A DNA stretch of 64,000 bases from Omphalotus guepiniiformis (taxonomy: Eukaryota > Basidiomycota > Agaricomycetes > Agaricales > Omphalotaceae): the NCBI GenBank assembly GCA_028554645.1, contig JAQOOI010000064.1, positions 930,001 to 994,000 of the forward strand, in the 5' to 3' direction. Each line of letters opens with the position of its first letter. The first letter of the stretch is position 1. Both the position numbers and the translations under genes were made by a program. Below the pieces are notes generated by a model. The model saw nothing but the letters and a program-made list of their open reading frames with translations, was not told the DNA's origin and did no database searches. Below are positions 22,706-34,427 of this stretch, in pieces.

Positions 22706-23641
22706 AGGTGAGAACGTTGCAAGTTGAGGGTAAGAAAGAGAAATTGCGAATCGCTGTCAGGCAGTGGCAGGCAGCTGCTTCTTTGGCACAAACAAATGTG
22801 ACGGGGAACATCCCACGTCGTGTCTAGTGACGTCTACGACGATTCAAACGGTGCACTCGCTGAAACAGAACGATAAAGATCATTTCCGTTTTTTGAAAAC
22901 CAAGTTGTTTCTGCAATGCCTAACTTCCGCGTTGTTTTTGCTAACACGTAATGACGTAACATTCTTTTTTTTCTATTGGGCTGCCACTGTCAGCTGGTCA
23001 TGCATGAACGAGATAGACTTACACGCTCTTATTTCTTTCAACTGGGCAGCCCTTATTGCCCCTCAGTCTCGAAATATCATACATCACTTCCAAAGCTTTA
23101 TATCTGAATGCGCCTATCTCCGAACCGATTTGAATGGACGTTTGGCTTCTAAGTTCTAACCACCAATAAGTAGCTATCAGATGAATGCGAATTGCAGGAT
23201 GCGACCGAGCTCTAACTCGATTCGGAATGTTGTATCCAGAGACTGTGCAGGCGGTGGGCTGCCTTCACACGTGGCATCGTATATCGCGGACTTGAAGTTT
23301 CTTACAGTCAAGTGTAGTCCCAATGACTGGCCAGTGGCAAATAGGATCAGTGCGAGTGCCACTGCATCATAGTGGGGTCTCTCAGAACAAGCCGGCAGGC
23401 ATAATTTGGAACCTCCAGTAAGCTTAGCATTCTTCAACTTTCACTTTAGACGAACAGCAAGGCCTACCTCTGCAAGAACACGAGTCATCCGTGATTTAGC
23501 CAGCACATACAGCCTTCGAGTAGAGGAAGCAAAATAACAAGTCGTCAAGTTGAGGGCGTGACTTCGCAAGCAATTGCATTCCAACGTAGTCCTTTCCTTG
23601 ACATCGAATGGCCAGAGGTTGGCTAGGGCAGATCCCTCGAT
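22706..23641. other. intergenic region, about 0.9 kb
   Basis: Contains the promoter of the CCCH gene and the 3' side of the Gir2-like gene. Short frames on both strands (for example 23177-23437 minus) lack recognisable motifs and splice partners, so I do not call them genes. Confidence 0.4.
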
Positions 23642-24695
23642 CTAATCACTATCACTAAATGTTACACGTTCTTCTTCTTCTTCCTGTTCGTCCTCTTCTC
23701 TTGTACGGTCATACTGACTAATGTCGACAGAGACAGTGCCTTCTTCCATTAAAGTATCCTCTTCTAGGTCTTTGTTGCGCTCAAATAGTTGACGCCCTAT
23801 CGATATTACCAGGCGAGGAGTCAGTACGATCTACAACACAGACATAGCGATCGTCATACCAGACAGTCGCGTATTGATTCTTTTCCACTCCTCGCGTTCT
23901 CTCGCTGTCAGACCTCTAAGGCGTTCGTCTTCATCTCGAGCCTTCTTCTCCGCTTGTTCTGCGTCAAATTTCCGCTTCCAGGTTTTGAACGACTCCGCTG
24001 TCACAGGTGTGCCACGAGTGCGAGCCTCTTCTTCCTGCATAGAACAAACGTCATCAATGAATCCACAGTGGTTCTATGAGAGTCCACGCACCTCCAGAGC
24101 CAGCCGTTCCTTCTCCGTCTCTTCTTGCTTGAGTCTTTCGGCTCTCGATCGAACAAATTCGGAAAGCTGTTCCCTCAGATGCGAGACCAAAGTAAAGGTC
24201 ATAGCCATTCCCAAGTTTTCTGTGCCCTAGACAAAATAGATAGGCGATCACTTTCACGGCAGTCAAACCACACTCACCACTTGCTGAAGCTGGGTAACAA
24301 GATGTTCTAGTTCCGATTCGTCCACCTCACCTTCAACAGCCTCCAACGACAGGTCAGGAATCACGTCAGGATACTCATCAGTGTAATGAACGCGTAAAGT
24401 CAGCTTCACTAAGACCTCCTTGTGAGCCTGATGTTCATTGCAGATAGAACAAAAGTACAGGGTGGTAGTCCTTCCTCCACATCTTCAGGTTCCACGTCTA
24501 TCTGGATGTCCCTTTCGGAAGATTCTTTTATGAGCCTCAGATGGAGTGATATCAGATTAGACACCCAAGTTACGAACTAGATAGTTCTGTGGGATATATT
24601 GATTCAAGAACCTGCGTGTTTCAATTAGAGTTGGACGAGAAAAGGGAGAGTCAAAAGTGTACTTCAAATTCTTCTAGCAGAACATCGGCCGACAT
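23642..24695 (-). CDS. GIR2: RWD-domain protein Gir2/RWDD1 (DFRP2)
   Basis: Ribosome-associated partner of DRG-type GTPases (Rbg2/DRG2) that competes through its RWD domain for Gcn1; the role is from the family. The N-terminal RWD starts LLEEFEVLESIYPTEL and continues LTLRVHYTDEYPDVIPDLSLE. It is followed by a helix (ELEHLVTQLQQ), MAMTFTLVSHLREQLSEFV and the very characteristic DFRP2 block GTPVTAESFKTWKRKFDAEQAEKKAR...LRGLTAREREEWKRINTRLSGRQLFE. The C-terminus is highly acidic. Seven or so short exons; the start ATG is at 24695 and the stop at 23642-23644. The second and third introns (about 40 and 54 nt) were set by frame. Divergent from the bS21m gene. Confidence 0.9.
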
Positions 24696-24735
24696 GATGA
24701 AACAAGGTCAAAACTTGTGAAAATGATAGAAGACC
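24696..24735. promoter_or_regulatory. very short bidirectional promoter between GIR2 and MRP21
   Basis: Only 40 bp separate the outermost start codons (70 bp if the second in-frame Met at 24766 is used), so the two genes, both tied to translation, must share control sequence and overlap in their 5' UTRs. Confidence 0.5.
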
Positions 24736-25374
24736 ATGGCTGGGGATTACATAAGCCATGCTAGCATGTCTTTTGCTTTTGCTCGTTTGATGTGCCCGAG
24801 GGTATCTCTACTCAATTCTGTCCGAAATGCCCCAGTGAACTCTATTCCTCGACTCGTTTCCTTACAATCCATTACCTCTCGCCACAATTCCGGATGGGAT
24901 TTCGTGGGCCAGGCGACCAATTCAATACACCAAGAGTTAGCGACCCAACAACGAGAACCGCCGACCGCTGAGCAAATTTGGGCACAGAATTCAAAGAATT
25001 TCAAGGAGTCTGCAACGCGGTTTGCAAAGCCCAGTCCTTATAAAGGTCCGGAATAATGATGTCTGCGTTCCTCTCAACCTCATCTTATCGTTGCAGGGCG
25101 GAGCGTACCAGTCGTAGATGGAGATGTCGCACGGGCACTGCGAGGCCTCGATATCATTCTCAACCGTAACCGAGTTCGCAAACAGCTGAGACTGGCAGAA
25201 AGGCACGAGAAAAAGGGTGTGAAGAGGCGAAGGTTACAGAGTGAGCGGTGGAGACGGCTGTTTGCACACCAGGTAAGCTGACCCCGTCATTCATCTACAA
25301 CGATTGCACTCAACCTTTTGCAGGTGCGAAAAAGTGTTCAATTGGTTACAAAAATCCGGAACAGAGGAGCTTAA
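24736..25374 (+). CDS. MRP21: mitochondrial ribosomal protein bS21m
   Basis: Small-subunit protein of the mitochondrial ribosome. The N-terminal exon has a long Arg/Ser-rich presequence typical of mitochondrial import. The next exon carries the bS21 core (RSVPVVDGDVARALRGLDIILNRNRVRKQLRLAERHEKKGVKRRRLQSERWRRLFAHQ), and a third exon adds the short C-terminus VRKSVQLVTKIRNRGA. Two GT-AG introns lie at about 25046-25100 and 25271-25323. A second in-frame Met at 24766 starts a more typical presequence (MSFAFARL) and may be the real start. Strong match to the family in order, charge and the RRRLQSERWRR block. Confidence 0.9.
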
Positions 25375-26880
25375 ACCAAGTGCCGCATTGGGAAGGCACT
25401 TTTCTATTCAAGTTCATAAAAGTTGCTCAATGCGATCTCTGTATGCAGGATACTTCCTGGCCTATTCATCTGACTAGATATTTACATGAATTCGGTCCGG
25501 ACAGAGGCAATGTCCTTGGTTGTCGTGGACTGCAGTCAGCAATAGACGCCCTGCATGGGCTCCTTTTTTTGACGTCATGTATTTCCTCCGCTCGACTACC
25601 CTCTGCATTGCCTCTCGAAAGATAAATCATCCGTGCTGACATTGTCTTATCGATCTCGACGATTACGCTTCACTGATCTCGCAAATACCTTGTCAACACG
25701 CACCTCGTGGCAAGCACGCTGGAATGCTATTTCATACCTTCCCGCTACGCACGCGAAAGAAGGCCCGAACTGGAGTACCAATCTACTTGATCTACATACT
25801 CAGCCTTGAAGAGTATTGAACCTAAATAACAAAGAAGGTGGAGTGATATGTGATCGACAGTCCTAATGCCTAGAGGCTAGGCTCCCTTCAAGGTTGGTCT
25901 GAATATCGAGCTGAGCATTCCAAGTACCGGGTAAGGGCGCAAGGCTTGGATGGAAGTCCCTGCAATTAGCAGGTGCTTCTTTGATCAGCCCACCATTTAC
26001 CAGATCGTCATTCAAACGGCAGATTCCGATAGCCTCGCCCCTCTGGCAAACCTGGAGAACGAGGTCGGCATGCAGCGCCATCCTGCGTAGCTGTGAGCCA
26101 ATCTGCATAAAGGGCGCGATGAAAGTTGGCCTACATTCAGTTCCACCCAGTCTCTCATACATTTCTACGTCTTTACAGCATACACAATGTGCCACAATGT
26201 AAAGCTTTTGCCGAATATTCTGTCTGTTCCATTCGATGCTTACACTTACACTTTGACTTTTAGATCATTGACGGTCGCTTCCACACTGAATGCCAGCACT
26301 TCTGCGAGATGAGTAGTCGCAAGCAAGATTGCTTGAGAGAAAACTGTATATTCAGCATTCGACATACTCATCCGAGTGAGGAACGATTCTCTTACAATGA
26401 CATGGTCAAATTCTAATGAGTATGTTTCGCAGATTGCAAGTCCTTGGGCTGTAGCCGCATGATGGCGCAACCTGTCCAGAACCCAATTCGATTTAGTTCG
26501 ATGAAATGCGCAAATTGTCGAGCGAAAGATGGGACTTTTGGGTACAGGTGACCCATGGGTATTACCACTCGTCTTCGCCTTTTCAGTCTTGGAATGCGTA
26601 AATTATTACGAGTAGAACTCGAACGTAATCATGTAAAAACCAATAACATCTGTGACTCTAAATGCAACATATAAAACATATAACACAGGCCTACCAGAAA
26701 CAGGACAAGGAAAGAATACAAAGGCATAGCGTGGGTGCCTGGTTGTTACGGAATACTGCCTAATTTGGCTAAGATATTCCCATTTCGGGAACAATCAACT
26801 TATCAGCCCTTGTATTTTAGCAGAACATAAGTAAACCCAGCGCAGTCAAAAGTTGTATTCACTGCTTTCTGCGCTTTATA
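25375..26880. other. intergenic region, about 1.5 kb
   Basis: Downstream of bS21m and upstream of the orphan gene at 26881. A minus-strand open frame at 25863-26195 (110 codons) and another at 26246-26470 could be exons of one gene joined by a gtaagt intron, but neither shows a known motif. Confidence 0.35.
25863..26470 (-). CDS. possible two-exon hypothetical protein (weak)
   Basis: Two minus-strand open frames are separated by a stretch beginning gtaagtgtaagc. The first gives a hydrophobic-helical sequence (YTVFSQAILLATTHLAEVLAFSV), the second a Cys-containing sequence (CVCCKDVEMYERLGG...). No start with convincing context and no family recognised. This may be a decayed gene or chance frames; it is recorded so the stretch is not overlooked. 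Confidence 0.2.
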
Positions 26881-28637
26881 ATGACTTACAAAGGAACTGA
26901 TAATCTACGCGCATACCTCCGGGAGGCCTCTCTTCCAACCATGATCAACGACCGTTTTGCACCCTCCATGCCCCCGGATGGTCACAAAAGCCATATGAAC
27001 ACACTCAAAGTACGGCCTGAATCTTGGAGACGACTCGAGAGCATCTATTCGCTCGCAAACTTTAGGTTAGAAGAGGTCATCACAGCTTGTAGGTAATCAC
27101 TGCTTCAATGCACAGTTTCTGTCGCTCACCGTTTACATCCTCAGGGGTCGACACATATATTCCAGAGCATTCGCTGGGAACGGAGGATAAAGATCCGGTC
27201 ACCGGAGAGTTTCTCTCAGTTCCTTGCCCCGAAGCTCCCATGTTCAACATCCCGTACCACGAGGAAAGACGGCCGTCGGATATTCACCGGTGAGAGCATT
27301 CAACTGAATACAATACGACTTGTGAATTTCTGAAGGTCGACCGAATAGTCTTGCCCCCTGGATCGATAACCTTGCACTCATGACTGTACAGCGAATCATA
27401 CACCTTTTGAACCCAGAAACACTAAAATGGGGTTTCACTCTTGCCGACGAGGAGGACATCGACCAAAAGTACTTTCGATACTTTATGTGGAGTTTGAATC
27501 AGGACGACGCACGAGATTTGGATGATGAACTTGCTCAAACCATCCAACGCTCGTCAGTAGTGGTTGCTTACCAGCCTCCATGGATACTGTCCGCTCAGGA
27601 CATGAAGGAGTTCTCCAAATGTCGCTCAGTCAGTGCACATTCGCCAAGTCATACGCTTTAAGCTCAGAAGGCATACTCGTAGTTTCCTGTTTTCCGAGCC
27701 CCAGGACATGCCTTTCCTACTCCGTTGCAGAGCGAAGAGAGATTATGGGCAAAGGTTAGCAGTCTCAAACACTAACAGTATTGACTGCTCACTCACCCAT
27801 CTCAGATATGGGATCTGTGTGTGAGCAAAAACACGCCCTGGTTTGTCTTGACGTCCTATAACCAGTGGACCTTTGGAATGTTTTCGAAAGGTAAAGCAAC
27901 TCGAGTCCTGCAACTCAGATACTCATCAGTTTTCGAAAGGCTGGACAGCCGCATTCATATCCGGGGTATATGAGTACAATACTTACAGCCCCACAATAAT
28001 TGAATGTCTGACGTTCTGGATTGCATCTGCTATGCGTATCGCAAAGACATTCCGTTATCCTAAGGTTAGTGAGGCGCTTTCCGAGGGTCTGCACCAAACG
28101 CCATGCACAGTATACGATGCTATGATCCAAGCCCCCGAGTGCAGTGTCGCCCTTCATTACCTGTAGTGATCACGACAGGACTGCTCAAAACTCTTCATGT
28201 AGGTACCCGAACCAATCCACCTGCCACCGATTTCAATGACCTCACGTAGTGTCACTGACATTCCGACTCCCGCAACATCGGAGTCCAACTGGGATGGAAA
28301 GAGCGTCGGTAAGTCTAACGATGTATTTCAAGAATTGCTCAGTCATACGCGTGTCCGTTTAGATGCAGCTTCTTCCGCAGGGGTGATTCGTTCTGTGTCA
28401 CCAACGATATCCGTAGCGGGCCTGTCAGAAGCAGGGCTAGAGGCTCCCGCACCTCCCGTCAACAGGCAGAATGCTTACCTGGAGCTTGTTCAGAATTGGA
28501 TGGAGGAAACAGTAGACTCTAATGACATGGTACCGGTGGACGAGCCTTCACGCAGAGGGCGGCATAGAGACACCACACCCGGAGACCACAGTACTGGTTT
28601 ACCGGGGAACCATCATCATGGGGATTGGTTGGTATAA
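26881..28637 (+). CDS. uncharacterised fungal protein (Agaricomycete-type orphan family)
   Basis: Multi-exon gene starting at ATG 26881 (MTYKGTDNLRAYLREASLPTMI) and ending at 28635-28637. The exons join through GT-AG introns at about 27089-27145, 27289-27347, 27629-27690, 27752-27808, 27889-27940 and a longer one at about 28065-28201. Recognisable stretches are WSLNQDDARDLDDELAQTIQRSSVVVAYQPPWILSAQDMKEFSKCRSF, LWAKIWDLCVSKNTPWFVLTSYNQWTFGMFSKGWTAAFIS and IIECLTFWIASAMR. These read like a family I have met among mushroom-forming fungi without a name; no catalytic motif is evident. The core (Trp- and aromatic-rich) looks folded, while the last 130 residues are Ser/Pro-rich with a His-rich end. 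No function proposed. Confidence 0.7.
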
Positions 28638-29105
28638 TGCATAGTTGGGGACTATACTTGAAGACCAAGCTCCTTATTACACCGAAAATGTACTCTACAT
28701 CATCACTGGCAAACGTCAGCTTTGAAAACACAATGAAGAGGCAACAACGGCTCACTCGGGATGTATTCTGAGTCTAGACGAGGTTGCTAGGTGAAGAGTG
28801 CCGGTGAACGCTGACCGCGACCTACAAGCTCTTCTCGTTTTAGCTCGCTCAGTTGGCAGGGGCGTTTGCCCTCCTAATTCTCAAAGCTGTAGAATGTTCG
28901 CCGTTGCAGTAGGAATCTGAATGTGCAGTTTTCAAAATACACAAGGTGCGAATAGGGCTCAGGACGACAGTATAGAAGGACGACTGGTGCCTCATAGCTA
29001 GCCTACATATTTGAACACGTTAACACACTAAGTTTACAATAAAAGTTCGGGAAACAGAGCCACGGAATACAGTAATGGCAATAACGCACAGCAGAGAACA
29101 AGAGA
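28638..29105. other. intergenic region between converging genes
   Basis: 3' flanks of the orphan gene (plus) and of the cyclin gene (minus). Nothing else seen. Confidence 0.4.
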
Positions 29106-30412
29106 CTAAACCCTTTCAATACGGGAGGTCTGTGATTGAGAGTTCGAAACAACACTTCCATCCTGTGAAAAGTGTAATGTGGAATCCTGGCGGATGACAG
29201 ACTGTGCAAGCTGGCTGAATGGTACGTAAACCCTTGGTCTGGGTGAAGCTGACTTTGGAGGTTGGACCGAGGCAAACATCAGGATCTGTGTAGTTTCAGC
29301 TGAAATCGGTACGTACCGAGGCGATTGAAGAGAGATGCGGAGAAATCTCCTGGTCTTGTGCGGCGTAATATTCTAACAGGATGGCTAGAGCATCTAAGAA
29401 AGTATTAGGACCGTATCTGAAAATATGCTGACGCATTGACCTGCAACATCTTGTAGGTCGACTTCTGACAAAGCAAAGTATTCGATGGCTAGTCTAGATG
29501 CATCGGGAGAAGCAGCCTTATGAGACGGCGGTGTAGGCAAGGAGGCAGAAGGAGCAGGGAAAGAGACACGAGCATCCAATGATAAGGAATTAGGGCCATC
29601 AACCATGAATTGTGCGAGGATGTAACATGCAGTTGCTATTATGTGAGGTGGATACAATAAGCACATCGGAGTGCGATACCTGATACAGGCTAAGTTCCCA
29701 TATGTGAGGAAAAAAACAAACAATACAGACGAATCATGGGCAAATGTCCATGCATAACCTTGAACCAAATCATCATCATCAGAGGCGCTGAAAAGGTCCA
29801 CCAGCTCGGCGTGTGGGCTTTCTACAGTGAAATCAAAGCAGATAGCTTCGAGAAGGTACTCTTCTGTAAGCAGAATCGACGCTTGATATTGATCAAGTTC
29901 CTGAAAAGAAAAAAGGTTTAAACCTTGCCCATAGCATCCGAAGGTTAGAGCATACATACTTTACATTCCGACGATATCTCCGTGACATCAATCCCGGTGA
30001 TTTTTGAATGATACACCTTTGCAACATCTCTAAGCTTTCGCCCACATTCCTCCGTTTTTGTGGCAAGGAAAATACAAGACGCAGCTACGTCCTAGAAAGA
30101 CAATCAGATCTTCGATTGAACTATACTGCTGGTGCTTGCCTGTCGATGAAAGTCTTGCAAATTATGTCTCATGTAAAATCGATGAAACCATGTTGCAGCG
30201 GTGAAGAGAGCTGGTGACGGCCTATGATGATATGAGAATGAATTGAAAGGGAAATCAATAACGACGAACAGCTTGAGTGAAGTTCCGAGGCGAAAGAGGA
30301 ATTCGACACCTCTAGACAAGTCATAGAGCACTCTTTCGAGGGGATAAGAGGAAGGGCATTGATATAGAGCGGTGAGAGGAAATAACCATTGACTGTCTTT
30401 CCTTATGGTCAT
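29106..30412 (-). CDS. transcriptional cyclin (cyclin K/T, Ctk2-like)
   Basis: Regulatory subunit for a transcription-elongation cyclin-dependent kinase that phosphorylates the RNA polymerase II C-terminal domain (Ctk1/Cdk9/Cdk12 type), by family. The cyclin box starts with RGVEFLFRLGTSLKLPSPALFTAATWFHRFYMRH, and the next exon has DVAASCIFLATKTEECGRKLRDVAKVYH. Then follow YQASILLTEEYLLEAICFDFTVESPHAELVDLF and a second repeat with the MCLLYPPHIIATACYILAQFMVDG helix. The start at 30412 (MTIRKDSQWLFPLTALYQCPSSYP) matches the N-terminal helix of these cyclins. The last exons give a short Ser/Gln-rich tail that ends at 29106. Cannot separate cyclin K from Ctk2 by sequence alone. Confidence 0.85.
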
Positions 30413-32555
30413 GGTCGTGGTCAGACGATAAAGGTCACGTTTTAGATTCGTCCACTTCTTTATTCTATGTCTGTTCTATGTCGAACTTTATATGGTCCTT
30501 CATTCACATCTGGATTCTGCGCGGTGTCTTTCACTGGACGGACAAGTTAATTTCATGCTTCAGAGAAACCCTAAACACCAACACCCTAGGCTCGCTTTTC
30601 TCAACTTCATGCCTGTACGTGATCTTGGGTTCTCTGTGCTGACACGACATCTCACATTTCGTTAGTTTGCATGTAACATTCAGTCGAGGCCCCACCAAAT
30701 GAACACCAATTCAGCTCCGAACAGGATCTGGAACGATAGTAGTGGACGATCCGTCAGAATGATTCAACCGTACATGAGAAGAAGGGCATCACATGTCTTT
30801 CTTCTAGGATTCGGACTCATTTCCATGGTTTATCGATCACCAACTACTGTGTGCTTTACAGGTGCGGTGACCGGTTGTTCGTATTTTCTTTTTCTGCAAG
30901 CTTGAGTTCCTGCCCTCTAAAGACTAAAGCCTTTCATCACTCCTTCTTCCGCGGCTCAACGGCGATGGCCTGTGAGTGGGAAGTTGGAATCACTTCATCA
31001 GGCCAGTCTAGACAATAGCCCGGGCTTTTTATCCTTAATTCTATCAGCCAGTCGTGGATAGTCCAACGGAAGCGAAGGTGTGTGTGTAACAAATGCTAAA
31101 GTCGTCTTCACATGGTTTAAAATAACATAGCCGCTCTACAATATCTTCACAAATACAAGCAATATACAATGTGAGAGGTATTCGTTATCTTGTTCCTTCT
31201 GCGCTGTTGGTCTATGTTAGTCTATCGATACCCGCCTCCACCGCTTTGCGCAGCGGTTCGTTGGCAGCTCGGACACAGGCTGTTTATGAGAGGATCTGTT
31301 TCAAGAGGGATTCGATGCAAGCGACCAAAACTGAAGAAACAAAACATACTGTACTGCTCGGGGAATTGACGGCTGGAATTTGTTGTGAGTCGTCCTATGA
31401 GCTACGGAACCTATGTAACGCACTTACTACTGCCAACAGGTCTTGGAACAATTTGGTCCACAGTTACTCGGATGAGCAACGCTGAATTTACAAAATCGGT
31501 CTTCACATGGAATCTCAAGAAAGGATCAGTCTCGTACAGGACCTGTACTCGACGCACTAACCAATTCATCTGGCTAAACGATTGTTAGAAAGTAATACGA
31601 AATGTAGTATTCGGCGACAGACCAGTCTAATGCTATGCCCACACTGACTGTACGTGTTTTGCACTCTTTAACTTTCTGTCAGTGTTTTGACCGAATTGAA
31701 GGACAAAGAAGTACGCACTGTCGTAATCTGCACATTAGTTGACCACGTTTCCGGGACAGAGAATGAGGTAGGTTATGTAGGTTATAAGTTTCTGTCAAAT
31801 ACACTGCTAGCTTTTATACGCCTGAACAGTTCCAGAAGAACCGATATCTACACTCACAGGTCGTTCAGTGTTGATGGTTCATCGATCAAAGGTTCGGGCC
31901 GTTTGCAAATAACAACAGGCTTTTTCATGCACGATTTTTAAAGAGACCGCGTTCAAAATGATATCCCTTTGGAACGAGATCCGACCAACGAGTTGCCCTT
32001 ATACATGTTTGCAATTGCGTCATTTACTTTGAGCCCGAAGAAAAAGCATAGAGTACTAAAAGTACTTTTTTAAACATACGAAAACTTCTGCGTGTGTAAG
32101 TAACCTATCTCGGAAAACCGCAAATGTCTCCGAAGACGACGAGCGCAAGTTGGCCTATCCCACACCTGTTTCTCAATTGCCCACATTCCAATGTCATATG
32201 GTCTCTGACTTGCGGGAACGTTTCCTTGCCAGTGTTAGTGAATTCAGCAGGATATTTGCCAGAGCTGTTGCTATGTATGCCGGTCAATCGTTTAAAATCC
32301 AATCCTTCTTAATGGGCTAGATTTTTTATCGGCAAGATGCTCTCACATTTCACCCTCGGAGTGATCATTTAACCAACCAGTTGCCAATCCGAAGCCGGCG
32401 TGTGATCTCCGGACGGAATAGTGATGATCAACGAGTTGCACCGTGTACTTAATCGATCTTGAAGACCACACGTACTCTAGATAGAATACAGATATTAACT
32501 ACAACATCTCTGGAATCTACATCCTGGTCCGCAGACACCAGAGTCTCGGAGACAT
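30413..32555. other. gene-poor region, about 2.1 kb
   Basis: No gene I can support. Open frames at 30699-30905 (ATG, 68 codons), 31171-31485 (no ATG start) and 31687-31941 are scattered. A plausible intron (gtgagt...caacag, about 31384-31440) lies between two of them, so a short or decayed plus-strand gene is possible, but no family motif appears. Confidence 0.35.
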
Positions 32556-34020
32556 TCATGCGGCAAACATACCGACTAGATACTGACTGACACCCTCCGG
32601 AGTAAGGCTTCCAACATCGGAGAAAACTAGCGAAATCAGATCGGGCCTGCAAATAATCTTGTAGGAAGCATCACGCTGAAAATTATCGACCGTACCTGGT
32701 ATAGTCGACATCTGGGTTATTCTGAGCAATCTGCTCCTGCGTTATCTTGATTAGGGTCGCAGAAGCAGGATTATCCTTGTCAGAAGGTGTAGGCTTTGCT
32801 GACGTCAAACCGCCGGTAGAAGTTGATATAGATGCCCGAGTCGGGCGGTTAGAGGGTTGAGGGAAGGAAAGTATACGAGGATTGTGGCTCGGAAGGTCGT
32901 ATTGTGATAATGGGAAGAGCCGATGAAATTTGTAGCTACATGGCAATAAGTCACATATAATGGCGTTCGAGTGGAAAGAAGAGAACCTTTCTGCAAGTGC
33001 ATAGAATGGTTTGTTTGCAGCTTTTGCAATAATAGCAATCTGATTACTTCCCACTGCGTTGACAAGGCCACCGCTCTCGACCACAGCTTCAGAGCCCACG
33101 AGCACAAAATCCACCTTCTCGATCGCATACGCAACTGCAGAGTCTAGAACCACAGTGCATGGAATTCCAGCAGCAGCTAGCTTTTCTGCCGACTTGATTC
33201 TAAGTAGATCAAATATTCAGCGTCAAGTCAGAATCACTCTGAAATGGAAGTGAGTTACCCTAGTCCCCGTGGCCTAGCCTCTGTAACGAACACTGAAGAA
33301 GTTTCATATATATGAGAACACTACAGCTCAGTATCCGCATAGGCACCGAGCACATGCACCTGATATTCGTTTCTGCTTATGAGCCATAAGCAGCGTTCGC
33401 ATTACAACTCGAGAGTAGGAATGAGTCAAAATCTCCGCGTTCTGTCAGTATCAACGATGGGGTACGAAAAAAATCAAACCACTCACCACGGAACCATCTT
33501 TAATGAAATTGAACGCGAGTGCTGCTATCTTCTCCCGATATGTCAAAGCCTCCGCAACGTACTTCCTGCCTTGACGAACGAGTTCGGTTCTAAGATCCGA
33601 AAAGCTCTGTAGAATATTCGAACATGAGTTGATTTGTTTTGCAGAAAGAGGAGCGCACCGCGGAGTCATGCGGAAACAATGTTATAAACTCAATAAACAG
33701 CTCGCACCCTGCATTCAAACTTATCGGGTTTGACGACTGATTGTTCAAAGCTTCCGCTGCACTCTTCAACTCCTGAACCAGCTCAAACATAGTACCGGCT
33801 GACCATCGCGATTGGATCATCGGAATGCTGAGCATATTCACCATCCGAAAGACGTACCATTCGATTTTTCCATGACTTCGGTCAGAGCAAGAATAGCGGC
33901 AAGCGGCGTTGAAAGCTTGAGAAAGGTGTAAAGATCGACATGAAATGAAACATATCTAAAACGCACCTCTTCATTTTTCAGGAGATCCTGGTAGATTTGG
34001 TAGATGTTCAAATAGGACAT
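32556..34020 (-). CDS. GCN3: translation initiation factor eIF2B subunit alpha
   Basis: Regulatory subunit of the eIF2B guanine nucleotide exchange complex that senses phosphorylated eIF2. The minus-strand exons give, in order, MSYLNIYQIYQDLLKNEE, TPLAAILALTEVMEKSNAGTMFELVQELK, SISLNAGCELFIEF, LVRQGRKYVAEALTYREKIA, ILTHSYSRVVMRTLLMAHKQKRISVFVTEARPRGLG, LAAAGIPCTVVLDSAVAYAIEKVDFVLVGSEAVVESGGLVNAVGSNQIAIIAKAANKPFYALAER and YKFHRLFPLSQYDLP. A short low-complexity insertion comes before the conserved NNPDVDYTRPDLISLVFSDVGSLTPEGVSQYLVG tail. All introns are GT-AG. The Ser/Thr-rich insertion after YKFHRLFPL is typical of fungal homologues. Confidence 0.93.
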
Positions 34021-34220
34021 GAGGAGGTTGTGTTTATCTGGGAAGCGAGAGAAGTCTTAGTGTATTCAAAGAGTAGCCGTAACTCAGTGGAATAGGGTGT
34101 GCCACCGTCACGTATAGCGTCCCAACGAAGGATCGAATTATTTTCTACGAAAGTGGATGTGAGCAGTCTAATCCAGAGGTCAACTACGTCAAAGATCGTG
34201 ACAGGTCACAGTCACGCATT

Positions 34221-34256
34221 AGAGCACGTGGTTTACTATAAATAGGAGTCTGCTCT
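34221..34256 (+). promoter_or_regulatory. TATA box and CACGTG box framed by an inverted repeat
   Basis: TATAAATAG at 34237-34245, with CACGTG at 34225-34230 just upstream. AGAGCA (34221-34226) and TGCTCT (34251-34256) are a perfect inverted repeat around the TATA box. The layout suggests a plus-strand core promoter with transcription starting near 34270. Confidence 0.45.
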
Positions 34257-34307
34257 AAAAACACATTCCACTGTCAGACTCCCAATCCTTCTTCCGAATT
34301 GACATGC

Positions 34308-34427
34308 ATGCCTGCTGTATCCATTCATGTTCTTAGCCCGGTATCATCGAAGCGAGAAATGGCGCGCTACGCGAACCTGAGAAGAGCTGAGAAGCCGGTC
34401 GGAAGAATTGTATATGTAGATCTTTAA
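34308..34427 (+). CDS. small open reading frame of 39 codons after the TATA box (weak)
   Basis: ATG at 34308 gives a basic peptide starting MPAVSIHVLSPVSSKREMAR and ending at TAA 34425-34427. An overlapping ATG at 34304 gives only a few codons. Its only support is position, about 65 bp after a good TATA box. It may be a chance frame in a non-coding transcript. Confidence 0.2.
   Translation: MPAVSIHVLSPVSSKREMARYANLRRAEKPVGRIVYVDL

Noticed and set aside
23177..23437. Minus-strand frame of 86 codons in the gap upstream of the CCCH gene
   Set aside because: No family motif, no splice partners, and composition like non-coding sequence.
31171..31588. Possible small secreted cysteine-containing protein with signal-peptide-like start and one intron
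   Set aside because: The frame opens with GTG, not ATG; the first real ATG is after the supposed signal peptide, and no motif supports it.
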